NCBI GenBank assembly: GCA_018882785.1
Contig: VERI01000001.1
Coordinates: 124,001-188,000 of the forward strand
Direction of reading: 5' to 3'
DNA: 64,000 nucleotides
Origin: Burkholderiaceae bacterium
GTDB lineage: Bacteria; Pseudomonadota; Gammaproteobacteria; Burkholderiales; Burkholderiaceae_A
The first letter of the stretch is position 1. Each line of letters starts with the position of its first letter. The position numbers and the translations under genes are program-made. Positions 20,401-29,265 of this stretch are shown one piece after another. The notes beneath the pieces were generated by a model. The model ran no database searches, was not told the DNA's origin, and saw only the letters and a program-made list of their open reading frames with translations.

Positions 20401-21268
20401 TGCCCAGGATTGGCCAACTGTCGATTTCAGCGTAGATGATTTTCGTGTGGGGGAACGCGCATGGGGAAGACTCGACGTGCAGGCCACACCTGTGGCGACG
20501 ACACGCAGTTGGGAAATTCTTCGTTTTTCGATCGTGAATCCGGATGCGGAACTCTCCGGCCAAGGACAGTGGGCAATGCTGTCGCAGGGCCGCCAAAGAC
20601 GGTCGCGTACGTCGCTGAATCTCGAACTTAGAGTCCAGAATGGCGGCGCATTATTGGCCCGCTCCGGCTATCCGAAGGTCATCCGAGACACCAAAGGAAA
20701 GATCGAAGGCCGATTACATTGGGCGGGATCGCCTTTGGATTTTTCGGGCGCAGCGCTCAACGGCAGTCTGAGTCTGAACCTCGAGCAGGGCCAGTTCCTC
20801 AAGGCTGATCCTGGCCTGGCCCGACTGGTCAGCGTGCTGAATCTGCAGTCTCTACCCCGACGCATCAAACTCGATTTCCGCGATATTTTCTCCGAGGGAT
20901 TTACCTATGAGCGGATTCGCGGTGATTTACAGTTTCTTAATGGCCAGGCCAGCACGCAGAATCTGCGCATCATTGGCGTTCAGGCATCGGTGATGCTGGA
21001 GGGCGCAGCGGATATCCGGCGTGAGACGCAGGACCTGCGCGTGCTGGTGCTGCCGGAATTTAATGCGGGACTTGCATCGCTTGGCTATGCGGCCCTGGTC
21101 AATCCGGCGATTGGGCTCGGGGCATTCGTGGCGCAGTACATTCTGCGCAACCCAGTTCGTGAACTGCTCTCCTATGAGTACCGGATCACGGGCAGTTGGG
21201 TTGACCCTGTGGTGGACTCTGTGCCCCGGGAACTTCGCGCAGACCCGCCCGAGATGAAGTCGAGATGA
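17492..21268 (+). CDS. YhdP/AsmA-like large envelope protein (DUF3971 family)
   Basis: N-terminal TM, long beta-rich sequence, C-terminal LRVLVLPEFNAGLASLGYAALVNPAIGLGAFVAQYILRNPVRELLSYEYRITGSW. Confidence 0.88.
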   Translation: MLAQAPSRVRHFLWLLLQAAAIVAASAAALAALALLILHLWLWPSMSARQEVWFSDFQSQMAERGLSVSVRSMSAQWETWFRPSIRIERLEIARSNGDRVLTVGQINAVLGPRSIASIWHWQPVFSEIRVEDPQLYAERRADGEILVAGVPLSGDQSDPKTMDWLLRQGRLRIDTGEIIWRDAVRNRSARLRDLTFAMNNLGLHHAWALKATPPSSLGEGFVLQGDFRHALGGEPADLRRWVGEAFVQFDRVNLSELFEFVHLPEGAPLKVNSGQGAMRAWIDLKSGTLQDLTVDLDLSQASLQWGKPKRPMLLTRLTGRVQTRLSDRHQQVSLTNVHLESSQLKAPARIPAAVMSVTHHPAPGGLSAQVSAKAIDLASAMWLTEHIPLPNDFRAQLSALAPGGSLSDLKLSWEEEGDTAKAFAIESGFEGLTLAPGAQRPGFSGLSGSIKANERAGELTLASRSGALSVPGLFESPTFSFERLDGQIAWTAQHLLAAGPKGELATTEVVIRRLAVSNPDLALELSGAYRWRSGTLGNVELNGKVARAEFKRIAQYVPLVAGRDTRTWLKDSLVSAKSTSATFELKGPLERFPFRDPAEGKFIVQAETDGAVIRPAPGWPLISNIRAQVIFDRHQFRTLAKGARLNELVLSDIDARIDDLESQRPVLAIDGALSGDFQRIIDTANQSPVRTMLRDATSEMRARGQASLSLGLRLDLSSSDRSQVTGRLMTSRSQLRVSSALPEISVLSAELGFDQAGITQMALQGQALGGPIRISTKHSERQAGPSSGMQSLVVEGQAMGPALERWADDALGASLKNVFSGSTRYTATIDLQELAVKTVIRSSLEGLGSELPGSLRKRPQDDWALRIDIVHQEPKPGVASTSTQTWTIHSNQPRLNARAIRSMNARKETVIDVDSPQLAGQFRWTPASAAARAAKGSRSQALLQARLTRLWLDAPAPDDGSEVAETSDAIAQDWPTVDFSVDDFRVGERAWGRLDVQATPVATTRSWEILRFSIVNPDAELSGQGQWAMLSQGRQRRSRTSLNLELRVQNGGALLARSGYPKVIRDTKGKIEGRLHWAGSPLDFSGAALNGSLSLNLEQGQFLKADPGLARLVSVLNLQSLPRRIKLDFRDIFSEGFTYERIRGDLQFLNGQASTQNLRIIGVQASVMLEGAADIRRETQDLRVLVLPEFNAGLASLGYAALVNPAIGLGAFVAQYILRNPVRELLSYEYRITGSWVDPVVDSVPRELRADPPEMKSR

Positions 21269-22068
21269 CACGCGTTGCTGCGATTCAGATGATCAGCACA
21301 CCACGTGTGGATGAAAATCTTGCGCGGATGCGATATTGGGTTGAACAGGCATCGGCGCGGGGCGCCAGGCTGGTGTTACTGCCGGAATACTTTTGTCTGA
21401 TGGGCGCTGAAACCGACAAGGTTCAGATCTCTGAGCCGCACGGGCCTGGCGCGGATGCACCGATTCAACAGGCACTGGCCGAGGCCGCACTGCAGTGCGG
21501 TGTGTGGCTGGTGGGGGGTACCGTGCCGCTACGGTCCGGAGTTCCGGGGCGCGTCCGCAATTCGGTGTTGGTCTATGGGCCCGATGGGCGGGAGCGCGCC
21601 CGCTACGACAAGATCCATCTTTTTGCATTCACCAAAGGCAGCGAGTCCTACGATGAATCGAGAACGATCGAGGCGGGCGAGACCCCCGTTGCGTGCGATA
21701 CCGTGGTGGGCCGCACGGGCCTATCGGTCTGCTATGACCTCCGGTTTCCTGAGCTCTATCGATCACTTGGCAGTCTTGATCTAATTGTGGTGCCTGCGGC
21801 ATTTACCGCTACCACGGGCCGTGCCCACTGGGAGCTCTTGCTTCGTGCTCGGGCAATCGAGAATCAGTGCTATCTCTTGGCCAGCGCCCAGGGCGGCCGG
21901 CATGAGACCGGACGCCATACCTGGGGCCACAGCATGCTGGTGGATCCCTGGGGAGAGGTGATGGACTGTCTGCCCGAAGGGGAAGGCCTTGTGGTGGGCG
22001 AGGTCGATCCGGCACGCCTGGCTGAGATTCGCCTAAACTTGCCAGCCTTGCGACACCGCGTCATGTGA
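21265..22068 (+). CDS. Carbon-nitrogen hydrolase (nitrilase/Nit family)
   Basis: RLVLLPEYFCLMG, RARYDKIHLFAF, GLSVCYDLRFPELYRSL (Glu-Lys-Cys triad). Confidence 0.93.
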   Translation: MTRVAAIQMISTPRVDENLARMRYWVEQASARGARLVLLPEYFCLMGAETDKVQISEPHGPGADAPIQQALAEAALQCGVWLVGGTVPLRSGVPGRVRNSVLVYGPDGRERARYDKIHLFAFTKGSESYDESRTIEAGETPVACDTVVGRTGLSVCYDLRFPELYRSLGSLDLIVVPAAFTATTGRAHWELLLRARAIENQCYLLASAQGGRHETGRHTWGHSMLVDPWGEVMDCLPEGEGLVVGEVDPARLAEIRLNLPALRHRVM

Positions 22069-22094
22069 TCTTCCCGGATCCTTTTCTAATTCCC

Positions 22095-23564
22095 ATGAAA
22101 CCCGCCGACCTTGCGCTTTCCTCCCTGGCCACTGCACGTGATCTTTTATTGGAGCCCTATGGGCTGAATGAGCACCATCTCCATCGGGCGCTCTCCGACA
22201 TCTTCGCCCACCGGGTGGACTTTGCGGATCTGTATTTTCAATACACCCGATCCGAGGCATGGAGTCTGGATGAGGGCATTGTCAAAAGCGGTAGTTTTTC
22301 AATTGATCAGGGTGTCGGCGTCCGTGCAGTAAGTGGCGAAAAGACTGCCTTCGCATACTCGGACGTGCTGAGCCCGGAAGCCCTGCATGAGGCTGCCGTC
22401 ACTACGCGCGCGATCGCGCGCGCTGGCCGCTCCGCCAAGACCAAGCTGTCTCGATCACCGTCCTTGGCGGTGCCGCCGCGATGCCTCTACAGCGATGCGG
22501 ATCCTATTGCTGCGCTGACCGCACAGCAGAAGGTAGATCTGTTGGGCCGGGTGGAGTCGATGGCCCGGGGCCGCGATCCGCGCGTGATTCAGGTGATGGC
22601 ATCGTTAGCCGGCGAATACGATGTCATCATGGTCTTGCGCAGTGACGGACTGATGGCCGCAGATGTGCGTCCCCTGGTTCGGCTGTCGGTGACGGTCATC
22701 GTGGAGCATCAGGGCCGCAGGGAGCAGGGCAGCAGTGGCGGTGGTGGCCGTCAGGATCTTGGGATGTTTACGGACGCGATGATCGAACACTATGTCGATG
22801 ATGCGGTTCGCCAGGCAGTTGTGAATCTGGACGCCCGACCCGCACCTGCAGGAACCATGCCGGTGGTGCTGGGCCCAGGCTGGCCGGGCGTGCTGCTGCA
22901 CGAGGCAGTCGGACATGGACTGGAGGGAGACTTCAATCGTCGTGGCGCATCTGCATTCTCCGGCCGCATTGGCCAGCAGGTCGCAGCCAAAGGGGTCACC
23001 GTTGTGGATGACGGAACACTGAAAGATCGTCGCGGTTCACTCAATGTCGACGATGAGGGCCATGCCACACAATGCAATGTTTTGATTGAAGACGGGATCC
23101 TCCGGGGCTACATCCAGGATTCGTTGAATGCGCGGCTGATGAAGGTGCCAGCCACAGGAAATGGGCGTCGGGAGTCGTATGCCCATCTGCCCATGCCGCG
23201 GATGACCAACACCTACATGCTCGCGGGCAGGGAGGATCCGAAGGCCATTGTGGCCTCCTTGGATCGTGGCCTGTATGCCGTCAACTTCGGTGGTGGTCAG
23301 GTTGATATCACCAGCGGGAAGTTTGTATTTTCTGCCTCCGAGGCCTACTGGGTCGAGGGTGGAAAAATTCAGTACCCCGTCAAGGGTGCGACCATCATTG
23401 GCAATGGCCCGGATGCCCTTACCCGGGTAACGATGATTGGCAACGATCTCGAGCTGGACTCAGGTGTCGGCACCTGCGGCAAGGAGGGCCAGAGTGTTCC
23501 GGTTGGCGTTGGCCAGCCGACGCTGAGAATCGAGTCTCTGACCGTGGGGGGGACCGCCGGCTAA
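22095..23564 (+). CDS. tldD: Metalloprotease TldD
   Basis: LLHEAVGHGLEGDFNRRGASAFSGRIGQQVAAKGVTVVDDGT, MPRMTNTYMLAG. Confidence 0.96.
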   Translation: MKPADLALSSLATARDLLLEPYGLNEHHLHRALSDIFAHRVDFADLYFQYTRSEAWSLDEGIVKSGSFSIDQGVGVRAVSGEKTAFAYSDVLSPEALHEAAVTTRAIARAGRSAKTKLSRSPSLAVPPRCLYSDADPIAALTAQQKVDLLGRVESMARGRDPRVIQVMASLAGEYDVIMVLRSDGLMAADVRPLVRLSVTVIVEHQGRREQGSSGGGGRQDLGMFTDAMIEHYVDDAVRQAVVNLDARPAPAGTMPVVLGPGWPGVLLHEAVGHGLEGDFNRRGASAFSGRIGQQVAAKGVTVVDDGTLKDRRGSLNVDDEGHATQCNVLIEDGILRGYIQDSLNARLMKVPATGNGRRESYAHLPMPRMTNTYMLAGREDPKAIVASLDRGLYAVNFGGGQVDITSGKFVFSASEAYWVEGGKIQYPVKGATIIGNGPDALTRVTMIGNDLELDSGVGTCGKEGQSVPVGVGQPTLRIESLTVGGTAG

Positions 23565-23573
23565 AATAGGCGG

Positions 23574-24674
23574 ATGACTACTTCCTCTAATGCTGCGGCA
23601 ACGCCGCGCACCGATGACCTGCGGATTCGTGAGATTAAAGAGGTTTCACCTCCATCGCACCTGATCCGCGAGTTCCCAATCTCCCCGGCCGTCGCCCATC
23701 GGGTCAGTGAGACCCGCCAGGCGATCCATCGCATTCTTCACGAAATGGATGACCGTCTGCTGGTCATCATCGGCCCGTGTTCCATTCACGACACAAAGGC
23801 CGCCCTTGAGTATGCGGGACGGCTTCAGGAGCAGCGGCAGCGTTATGCCGCCGATCTCGAGATCGTGATGCGCGTTTATTTTGAAAAACCGCGGACGACA
23901 GTTGGCTGGAAGGGCCTGATCAATGACCCAAGGCTCGATGGCAGCTACGACATTAATCTTGGACTGCGCACCGCCCGCGAACTCTTATTGCGCATTAATG
24001 AACTTGGGCTCCCAGCGGGCACCGAGTTTCTCGATATGATCTCCCCGCAATACATCGCGGATCTCGTGTCTTGGGGGGCGATCGGGGCGCGCACTACCGA
24101 GTCTCAGGTGCATCGTGAGCTTGCCTCTGGGCTGTCGTGTCCCGTCGGATTCAAAAATGGTACCGATGGCAATCTGCGCATTGCGATAGATGCCATCAAG
24201 GCTGCCGCGCACTCGCATCATTTTCTGTCAGTGACCAAAGCCGGTCATTCCGCAATCGTGTCGACGGGCGGTAATGAGGACTGTCATGTCATTCTTCGTG
24301 GCGGTAAACAGCCGAACTTTGATGCGGCCAGTGTCGATGCTGCATGCAAGGAATCAGCCGCTGCGAATATGGCCTGTAGGCTGATGATCGATATGAGCCA
24401 TGCAAACAGCAACAAAAAACCCGAGAACCAGCTTGCGGTTACCGAGAACATTGCCCAGCAGCTCACTGGCGGTGAGCAGCGTGTGTTCGGGGTGATGGTG
24501 GAAAGCCATCTGGTGGGCGGCCGTCAGGACCTTGTGCCCGGCAAGCCACTGACCTATGGCCAGAGCATTACTGATGGATGCATCGACTGGGAGGGCAGCC
24601 TTCAGATTCTTGCAACGCTCTCGGCTGCTGTGCAGGCGCGGCGGCTAAAGCTCGCCGCCCCCAATCACAGCTGA
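23574..24674 (+). CDS. aroG: 3-deoxy-7-phosphoheptulonate synthase, class I
   Basis: VIIGPCSIHDTKAALEYAGRL, MRVYFEKPRTTVGWKGLINDP, GFKNGTDGNL, MIDMSHANSNK. Confidence 0.97.
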   Translation: MTTSSNAAATPRTDDLRIREIKEVSPPSHLIREFPISPAVAHRVSETRQAIHRILHEMDDRLLVIIGPCSIHDTKAALEYAGRLQEQRQRYAADLEIVMRVYFEKPRTTVGWKGLINDPRLDGSYDINLGLRTARELLLRINELGLPAGTEFLDMISPQYIADLVSWGAIGARTTESQVHRELASGLSCPVGFKNGTDGNLRIAIDAIKAAAHSHHFLSVTKAGHSAIVSTGGNEDCHVILRGGKQPNFDAASVDAACKESAAANMACRLMIDMSHANSNKKPENQLAVTENIAQQLTGGEQRVFGVMVESHLVGGRQDLVPGKPLTYGQSITDGCIDWEGSLQILATLSAAVQARRLKLAAPNHS

Positions 24675-24688
24675 CAACAACTGTTGTG

Positions 24689-25264
24689 TTAGGCCTTGGT
24701 CGGGCTCTGACGGTCCCGTTTCCACAGGACGTCTTCGCCTGCGCCTTGGCACTCTGGGCTTCGGTTGAGCCGTCGGGCGGCAACAAAGAGAAGATCCGAT
24801 AACCGATTCAGATACTGAATGACTTCATTGCGCACGGGGGATGCGTTGCGCAGATGCACGGCGTTGCGCTCCGCACGGCGGGCGACAGTGCGGGACACAT
24901 GGGCAAGGGCCGATGCCCTGCAGCCGCCTGGAAGAATGAACTCTGCCAGGCGTGGCAGCGATGCGTTCCAAGATTCCAGGGTCTGATCAAGTGCCACAAT
25001 GCGCGCATCCTGTAGCAGTTCAAATCCCGGAATCGACAGCTCACCGCCAACATCGAATAAATCATGCTGTACTTCGATCAATATCTGGCGAACCTCTTGG
25101 GGAAGCGGCTCGCAGAGCAGCAGCCCGATCGTGCTGTTAAGTTCATCGACATCGCCAATGGCATTGATGCGCGCGTGATCCTTAGAGATTCGCGTCCCAT
25201 CGCCCAAGCCGGTCGTGCCGTCATCGCCTGTGCGGGTCGTAATTGCGGAGAGTCGATTGGCCAT
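24689..25264 (-). CDS. Cob(I)alamin adenosyltransferase, PduO type
   Basis: ITTRTGDDGTTGLGDGTRISKDHARINAIGDVDELNSTIGLL, FILPGGCRASALAHVSRTVARRAER. Confidence 0.94.
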   Translation of the reverse strand: MANRLSAITTRTGDDGTTGLGDGTRISKDHARINAIGDVDELNSTIGLLLCEPLPQEVRQILIEVQHDLFDVGGELSIPGFELLQDARIVALDQTLESWNASLPRLAEFILPGGCRASALAHVSRTVARRAERNAVHLRNASPVRNEVIQYLNRLSDLLFVAARRLNRSPECQGAGEDVLWKRDRQSPTKA

Positions 25265-25291
25265 CGATGGGTATTGGTGCCAGGGTTGCTC

Positions 25292-25309
25292 TAGAATTGA
25301 AGCATTCTA
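25292..25309. promoter_or_regulatory. Symmetric -10-like element TAGAAT-N6-ATTCTA between the divergent PduO-type transferase and glcD
   Basis: ctcTAGAATtgaagcATTCTAacg read directly; each half is TAGAAT on one strand. Confidence 0.5.
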
Positions 25310-25349
25310 ACGAACATCAACTGCTGCCTTTTGCAGTTTTCCGAACAAA

Positions 25350-26873
25350 ATGAATGCCCCCAGAGAACTTCACCTCGGTGAACTTAGGTTTGCAGACTTT
25401 ACCCAGCCGATGCCGGCCTCCAAGCGGGCGGCGCTGATTCAGTCACTTCAGGACATCCTGCCAGCCCAGGATATCCTGACCACCGATGAGGCCTTGCGGC
25501 CCTACGAGTGCGATGGCCTTGCGGGCTATCGTCAGATGCCCTCGGTCGTTGTCTTGCCGACGCAGGAGTCTCAGGTGGTGGAGATTCTGAAGCTGGCCCA
25601 TCGTCTGGATGTGCCGGTGGTGGCCCGGGGGGCGGGTACGGGTTTATCGGGTGGCGCAACGCCGCATCGTGGCGGACTGATTTTGTCCTTGGCGCGTCTG
25701 AACACAATCGTGTCAATTGATCCGGTTGCGCGAACGGCTCGGGTACGGCCGGGGGTGCGAAATGCGGCGATTTCCGATGCCGCCGCTCCATATGGGCTTT
25801 ACTACGCCCCCGACCCATCCTCGCAGATCGCCTGCTCCATTGGCGGCAATGTTGCAGAGAACTCGGGCGGCGTGCACTGCCTGAAATATGGACTGACGGT
25901 CCACAACGTGCTGCGCATTCGTGGCGTCACCATCGAAGGCGAGATTGTTGAGTTTGGATCCGAGGCCCTGGATGCACCTGGCCTTGACCTACTGTCCTTG
26001 GTGATTGGCTCAGAGGGCATGCTCTCTGTCGTGACCGAAGTTACGGTGAAGCTGATTCCAAAACCACAGCTTGCCCGGGTCATCATGGCGTCCTTTGACA
26101 ATGTTGAAAAGTCAGGCCAGGCCGTTGCGAATTTGATTGCCGCGGGCATTATTCCGGCGGGTCTGGAAATGATGGATCAGAAGATGACGCGGGCCGTGGA
26201 GGAATTTGTTCACGCTGGCTACGACCTACAGGCGAAGGCAATTTTATTGTGTGAATCGGACGGCACTCCGGAGGAGGTAGAGGAGGAGATTGGCCGCATG
26301 AAGACCGTGCTCTCGGATAGTGGTGCCACAGATCTGAAGGTCTCCGAGACGGAGGAACAGCGTCTTCGTTTCTGGTCGGGCAGAAAAAATGCGTTTCCTG
26401 CGGCAGGCCGTGTGGCGGCGGATTACTACTGTATGGACGGCACGATTCCTCGGGCCAAGCTGGGTGAGATGCTCAATCGGATCGCCGAAATGGAGATCAA
26501 GTACGGCCTTGCCTGCATGAATGTTTTTCATGCGGGAGATGGCAACCTCCATCCTTTGATCCTTTTTGATGCCTCTAAGCCGGGTGAATTTCATCAGGCA
26601 GAACTCTTTGGCGCCGAAATTCTGGAGAGCTGCGTTGAATACGGTGGCACCGTTACGGGAGAGCACGGTGTGGGCCTCGAAAAAATTAACAGTATGTGTG
26701 TTCAGTTCTCACCCCAGGAGAGGATCGCGTTTTTTGCGGTGAAGCGCGGCTTTGATCCTGCTGGGCTATTGAATCCTGGCAAAGCAATTCCCACGCTTTC
26801 GCGATGTGCGGAATACGGCAAGATGCATGTGCATCGTGGCGCCTTGAAATTTCCTGAACTGCCGCGCTTCTAA
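25350..26873 (+). CDS. glcD: Glycolate oxidase subunit GlcD (FAD-linked)
   Basis: VVARGAGTGLSGGATPHRGGLILSLARLN, NVAENSGGVHCLKYGLT, GTVTGEHGVGLEK. Confidence 0.96.
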   Translation: MNAPRELHLGELRFADFTQPMPASKRAALIQSLQDILPAQDILTTDEALRPYECDGLAGYRQMPSVVVLPTQESQVVEILKLAHRLDVPVVARGAGTGLSGGATPHRGGLILSLARLNTIVSIDPVARTARVRPGVRNAAISDAAAPYGLYYAPDPSSQIACSIGGNVAENSGGVHCLKYGLTVHNVLRIRGVTIEGEIVEFGSEALDAPGLDLLSLVIGSEGMLSVVTEVTVKLIPKPQLARVIMASFDNVEKSGQAVANLIAAGIIPAGLEMMDQKMTRAVEEFVHAGYDLQAKAILLCESDGTPEEVEEEIGRMKTVLSDSGATDLKVSETEEQRLRFWSGRKNAFPAAGRVAADYYCMDGTIPRAKLGEMLNRIAEMEIKYGLACMNVFHAGDGNLHPLILFDASKPGEFHQAELFGAEILESCVEYGGTVTGEHGVGLEKINSMCVQFSPQERIAFFAVKRGFDPAGLLNPGKAIPTLSRCAEYGKMHVHRGALKFPELPRF

Positions 26874-27994
26874 TGTCTCCACCCGTACCCTTCGATCCTG
26901 ACTGGATTCGGCAGTCTTCGGAGATGATCCTCGAGGCGGGCCGGGCCGGATGTGGCCTCAAGATCCGTGGCGAGGGTTCAAAAGATTTTTACGGATCCAT
27001 GACGAGCGCAGAGGCACGTGTGCTGACGACGCTTCCGCACGCAGGTGTTGTGGACTACGATCCTGCCGAGCTGGTGGTGGTAGCGCGTTGTGGCACACCG
27101 ATTCAGGAACTGGAATCGTTGTTGACGAAGTCGCGACAGATGCTGGCCTTTGATCCGCCGCGATTTGGCGGTCGGGGCACTGTTGGCGGAATGATCGCAA
27201 CGGGCCTCTCTGGCCCGCGGCGTATGTCGAGCGGTGCGGCGAAGGATTTCGTTCTCGGGATGACCGTTCTCGATGCCCAGGCCCAGGCCCTTCGATTTGG
27301 GGGGACCGTCATGAAAAATGTGGCGGGCTATGACATGTCTCGTCTGCACACCGGCGCGATGGGAGTGCTCGGACTGATTGTCGATGTATCCCTGAAGGTG
27401 CTGCCGATCCCGCCAGCAGACAGCACCTTGATATTTGAGGTCGGCCCGCAGGATGCGATCGACTGGGCCAATGCATGGGCGGGACAGCCGTTGCCACTTG
27501 CGGCGACCTGCTGGCAGGCAGGCCGGCTTCGGGTGCGGCTCTCGGGCGCAGCGGCAGCCGTGCGCTCGGCCCGCGAGAAGCTGGGAGGTGAGCTCATGCC
27601 GCAGGCACAGGCCGAGGCCTTCTGGCAGCGACTGCGTGACCAGCAGGATGAATTCTTCTCCGTAAGCAGTGCCGCCCCCGGGCTGCATCTCTGGCGGCTC
27701 TCGGTCCCGTCGACCACGCCACACCTGACCGAGATTAACGACGAGCAATGGCTGGAGTGGGGGGGCGCGTTGCGATGGATAAAGACCCAGGCCCCGGCTG
27801 CGCAGCTGCGTGCCTGGGCATCGCGTCATGGCGGTCATGCCACCCTGTTCCGGGCGGCCACTGACGACGCAAGACAGCAGGCCGACGTGTTTACCGAGCC
27901 AGCTGCGCCGCTGATGAAAATCCATCAGCGCTTAAAGCAAGAGCTTGATGGTCAGCGCATTTTTAATCCCGGCCGGATGTACGCCGGACTCTAA
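26873..27994 (+). CDS. glcE: Glycolate oxidase subunit GlcE
   Basis: FAD-binding PCMH-like RFGGRGTVGGMIATGLSGPRRMSSGAAKDFVLG, GGTVMKNVAGYDMSRL; 1-nt overlap with glcD. Confidence 0.95.
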   Translation: MSPPVPFDPDWIRQSSEMILEAGRAGCGLKIRGEGSKDFYGSMTSAEARVLTTLPHAGVVDYDPAELVVVARCGTPIQELESLLTKSRQMLAFDPPRFGGRGTVGGMIATGLSGPRRMSSGAAKDFVLGMTVLDAQAQALRFGGTVMKNVAGYDMSRLHTGAMGVLGLIVDVSLKVLPIPPADSTLIFEVGPQDAIDWANAWAGQPLPLAATCWQAGRLRVRLSGAAAAVRSAREKLGGELMPQAQAEAFWQRLRDQQDEFFSVSSAAPGLHLWRLSVPSTTPHLTEINDEQWLEWGGALRWIKTQAPAAQLRAWASRHGGHATLFRAATDDARQQADVFTEPAAPLMKIHQRLKQELDGQRIFNPGRMYAGL

Positions 27995-28006
27995 TCGACT
28001 CGTGCC

Positions 28007-29245
28007 ATGGAAACTACGCTTGCACCACGCTATGCCAATACGCCAGAGGGTTTGACTGCACAGGAGATTCTTCGTCGCTGCGTGCACTGCGGCTTTTGTA
28101 CGGCGACCTGCCCGACTTATCAGATCCTCGGGGATGAGCGTGATGGCCCGCGCGGACGGATCTATCTCATTAAACAGCTGGCCGAAGGGGTCGAGGTCAC
28201 GCGCGAGACACAGACCCATTTAGATCGTTGTCTGACGTGCCGCAATTGTGAGACCACATGCCCTTCGGGGGTTGAATACGGCAAGCTCGTGGATATTGGA
28301 CGAGAGTGGATCGAGGCACGCATTGCACGGCCTGCCGGCCAACGGTGGATACGACAGGCCCTAAAGGCGGGCCTGACATCGACCTGGTTTGGGCCGGCGA
28401 TGCGGCTTGGCCAGTTGGTTCGCGGGCTGCTTCCTGGCGTATTGCGGGCCAAGGTGCCCGCCTACCGTGCCCCCGGAGTGATTCCGGTGCGGGCCCATTC
28501 GCGTCGGGTGATATTGCTCAAGGGCTGTGTTCAGCCCGCAATGATTCCCGCAATTGATGCGGCCACACGCCGTGTATTGGATGCGCTTGAAATTGAATCG
28601 GTGGTTCATCCGGAATCAGGCTGCTGTGGAGCGATTCGGCACCATCTTGCAGATGCGGATGGCGGTTTAGTCGATGCCCGTCGAAACATCGATGCCTGGT
28701 GGCCGGATGTCATCGCAGGCCGGATAGAGGCCATTGTTGTAAATGCATCGGGCTGTGGCGTCATGATCAAAGACTATGGCCATCTCCTCGCGCACGATCC
28801 TGCGTATGCCGAGCGTGCCCAGCGCATCAGTGCACTCGCCAAAGATCCGATTGAACTGCTCGAGTCGCTTACGCCTGAATTGAAAGATCGAATCGGAGAG
28901 GCGGGCCGTGGTGAACGCGTCGCCTTCCATCCGCCATGTACGCTGCAGCACGGCCAAAAAATTAAGGGCGCGGTCGAGCGTTTGCTGACTGCCTTGGGGG
29001 CAACACTGGTGCCGGTTGCCGATAGTCATCTCTGCTGCGGTTCCGCGGGCACGTATTCGGTGCTCCAGCCCGCGTTGTCTGGCGAGCTCAAGCAGCGCAA
29101 ACTCTCCGCACTGTCACACCATCAGCCGGCGATGATTCTGTCGGCCAATATTGGCTGCATTACCCATCTGCAGTCGGGCACTGAGATTCCTGTTCGGCAT
29201 TGGCTGGAGTGGCTCGACGAGCGGCTGGGCGTTCGACAGGCCTAA
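28007..29245 (+). CDS. glcF: Glycolate oxidase iron-sulfur subunit GlcF
   Basis: CVHCGFCTATCPTY and CLTCRNCETTCPSGVEYG 4Fe-4S motifs, two CCG-type domains. Confidence 0.96.
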   Translation: METTLAPRYANTPEGLTAQEILRRCVHCGFCTATCPTYQILGDERDGPRGRIYLIKQLAEGVEVTRETQTHLDRCLTCRNCETTCPSGVEYGKLVDIGREWIEARIARPAGQRWIRQALKAGLTSTWFGPAMRLGQLVRGLLPGVLRAKVPAYRAPGVIPVRAHSRRVILLKGCVQPAMIPAIDAATRRVLDALEIESVVHPESGCCGAIRHHLADADGGLVDARRNIDAWWPDVIAGRIEAIVVNASGCGVMIKDYGHLLAHDPAYAERAQRISALAKDPIELLESLTPELKDRIGEAGRGERVAFHPPCTLQHGQKIKGAVERLLTALGATLVPVADSHLCCGSAGTYSVLQPALSGELKQRKLSALSHHQPAMILSANIGCITHLQSGTEIPVRHWLEWLDERLGVRQA

Positions 29246-29265
29246 GCGTTCAGGCCTGCATGTGC

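Noticed and set aside
24672-24690. ACAAC-AACT-GTTGT palindrome between convergent aroG and the PduO-type gene, considered as a bidirectional terminator
   Set aside because: Short, AT-rich 5-bp stem without a U-tract; too weak to call.
25319-25340. AACTGC-N8-GCAGTT hairpin before glcD, considered as attenuator/terminator
   Set aside because: Short stem, followed only by TTCC, directly before the start codon; insufficient evidence.
26978-27925. 315-aa ORF on - strand antisense to glcE
   Set aside because: Opposite a clear GlcE; Arg/Gly/His-rich with no recognisable domain.
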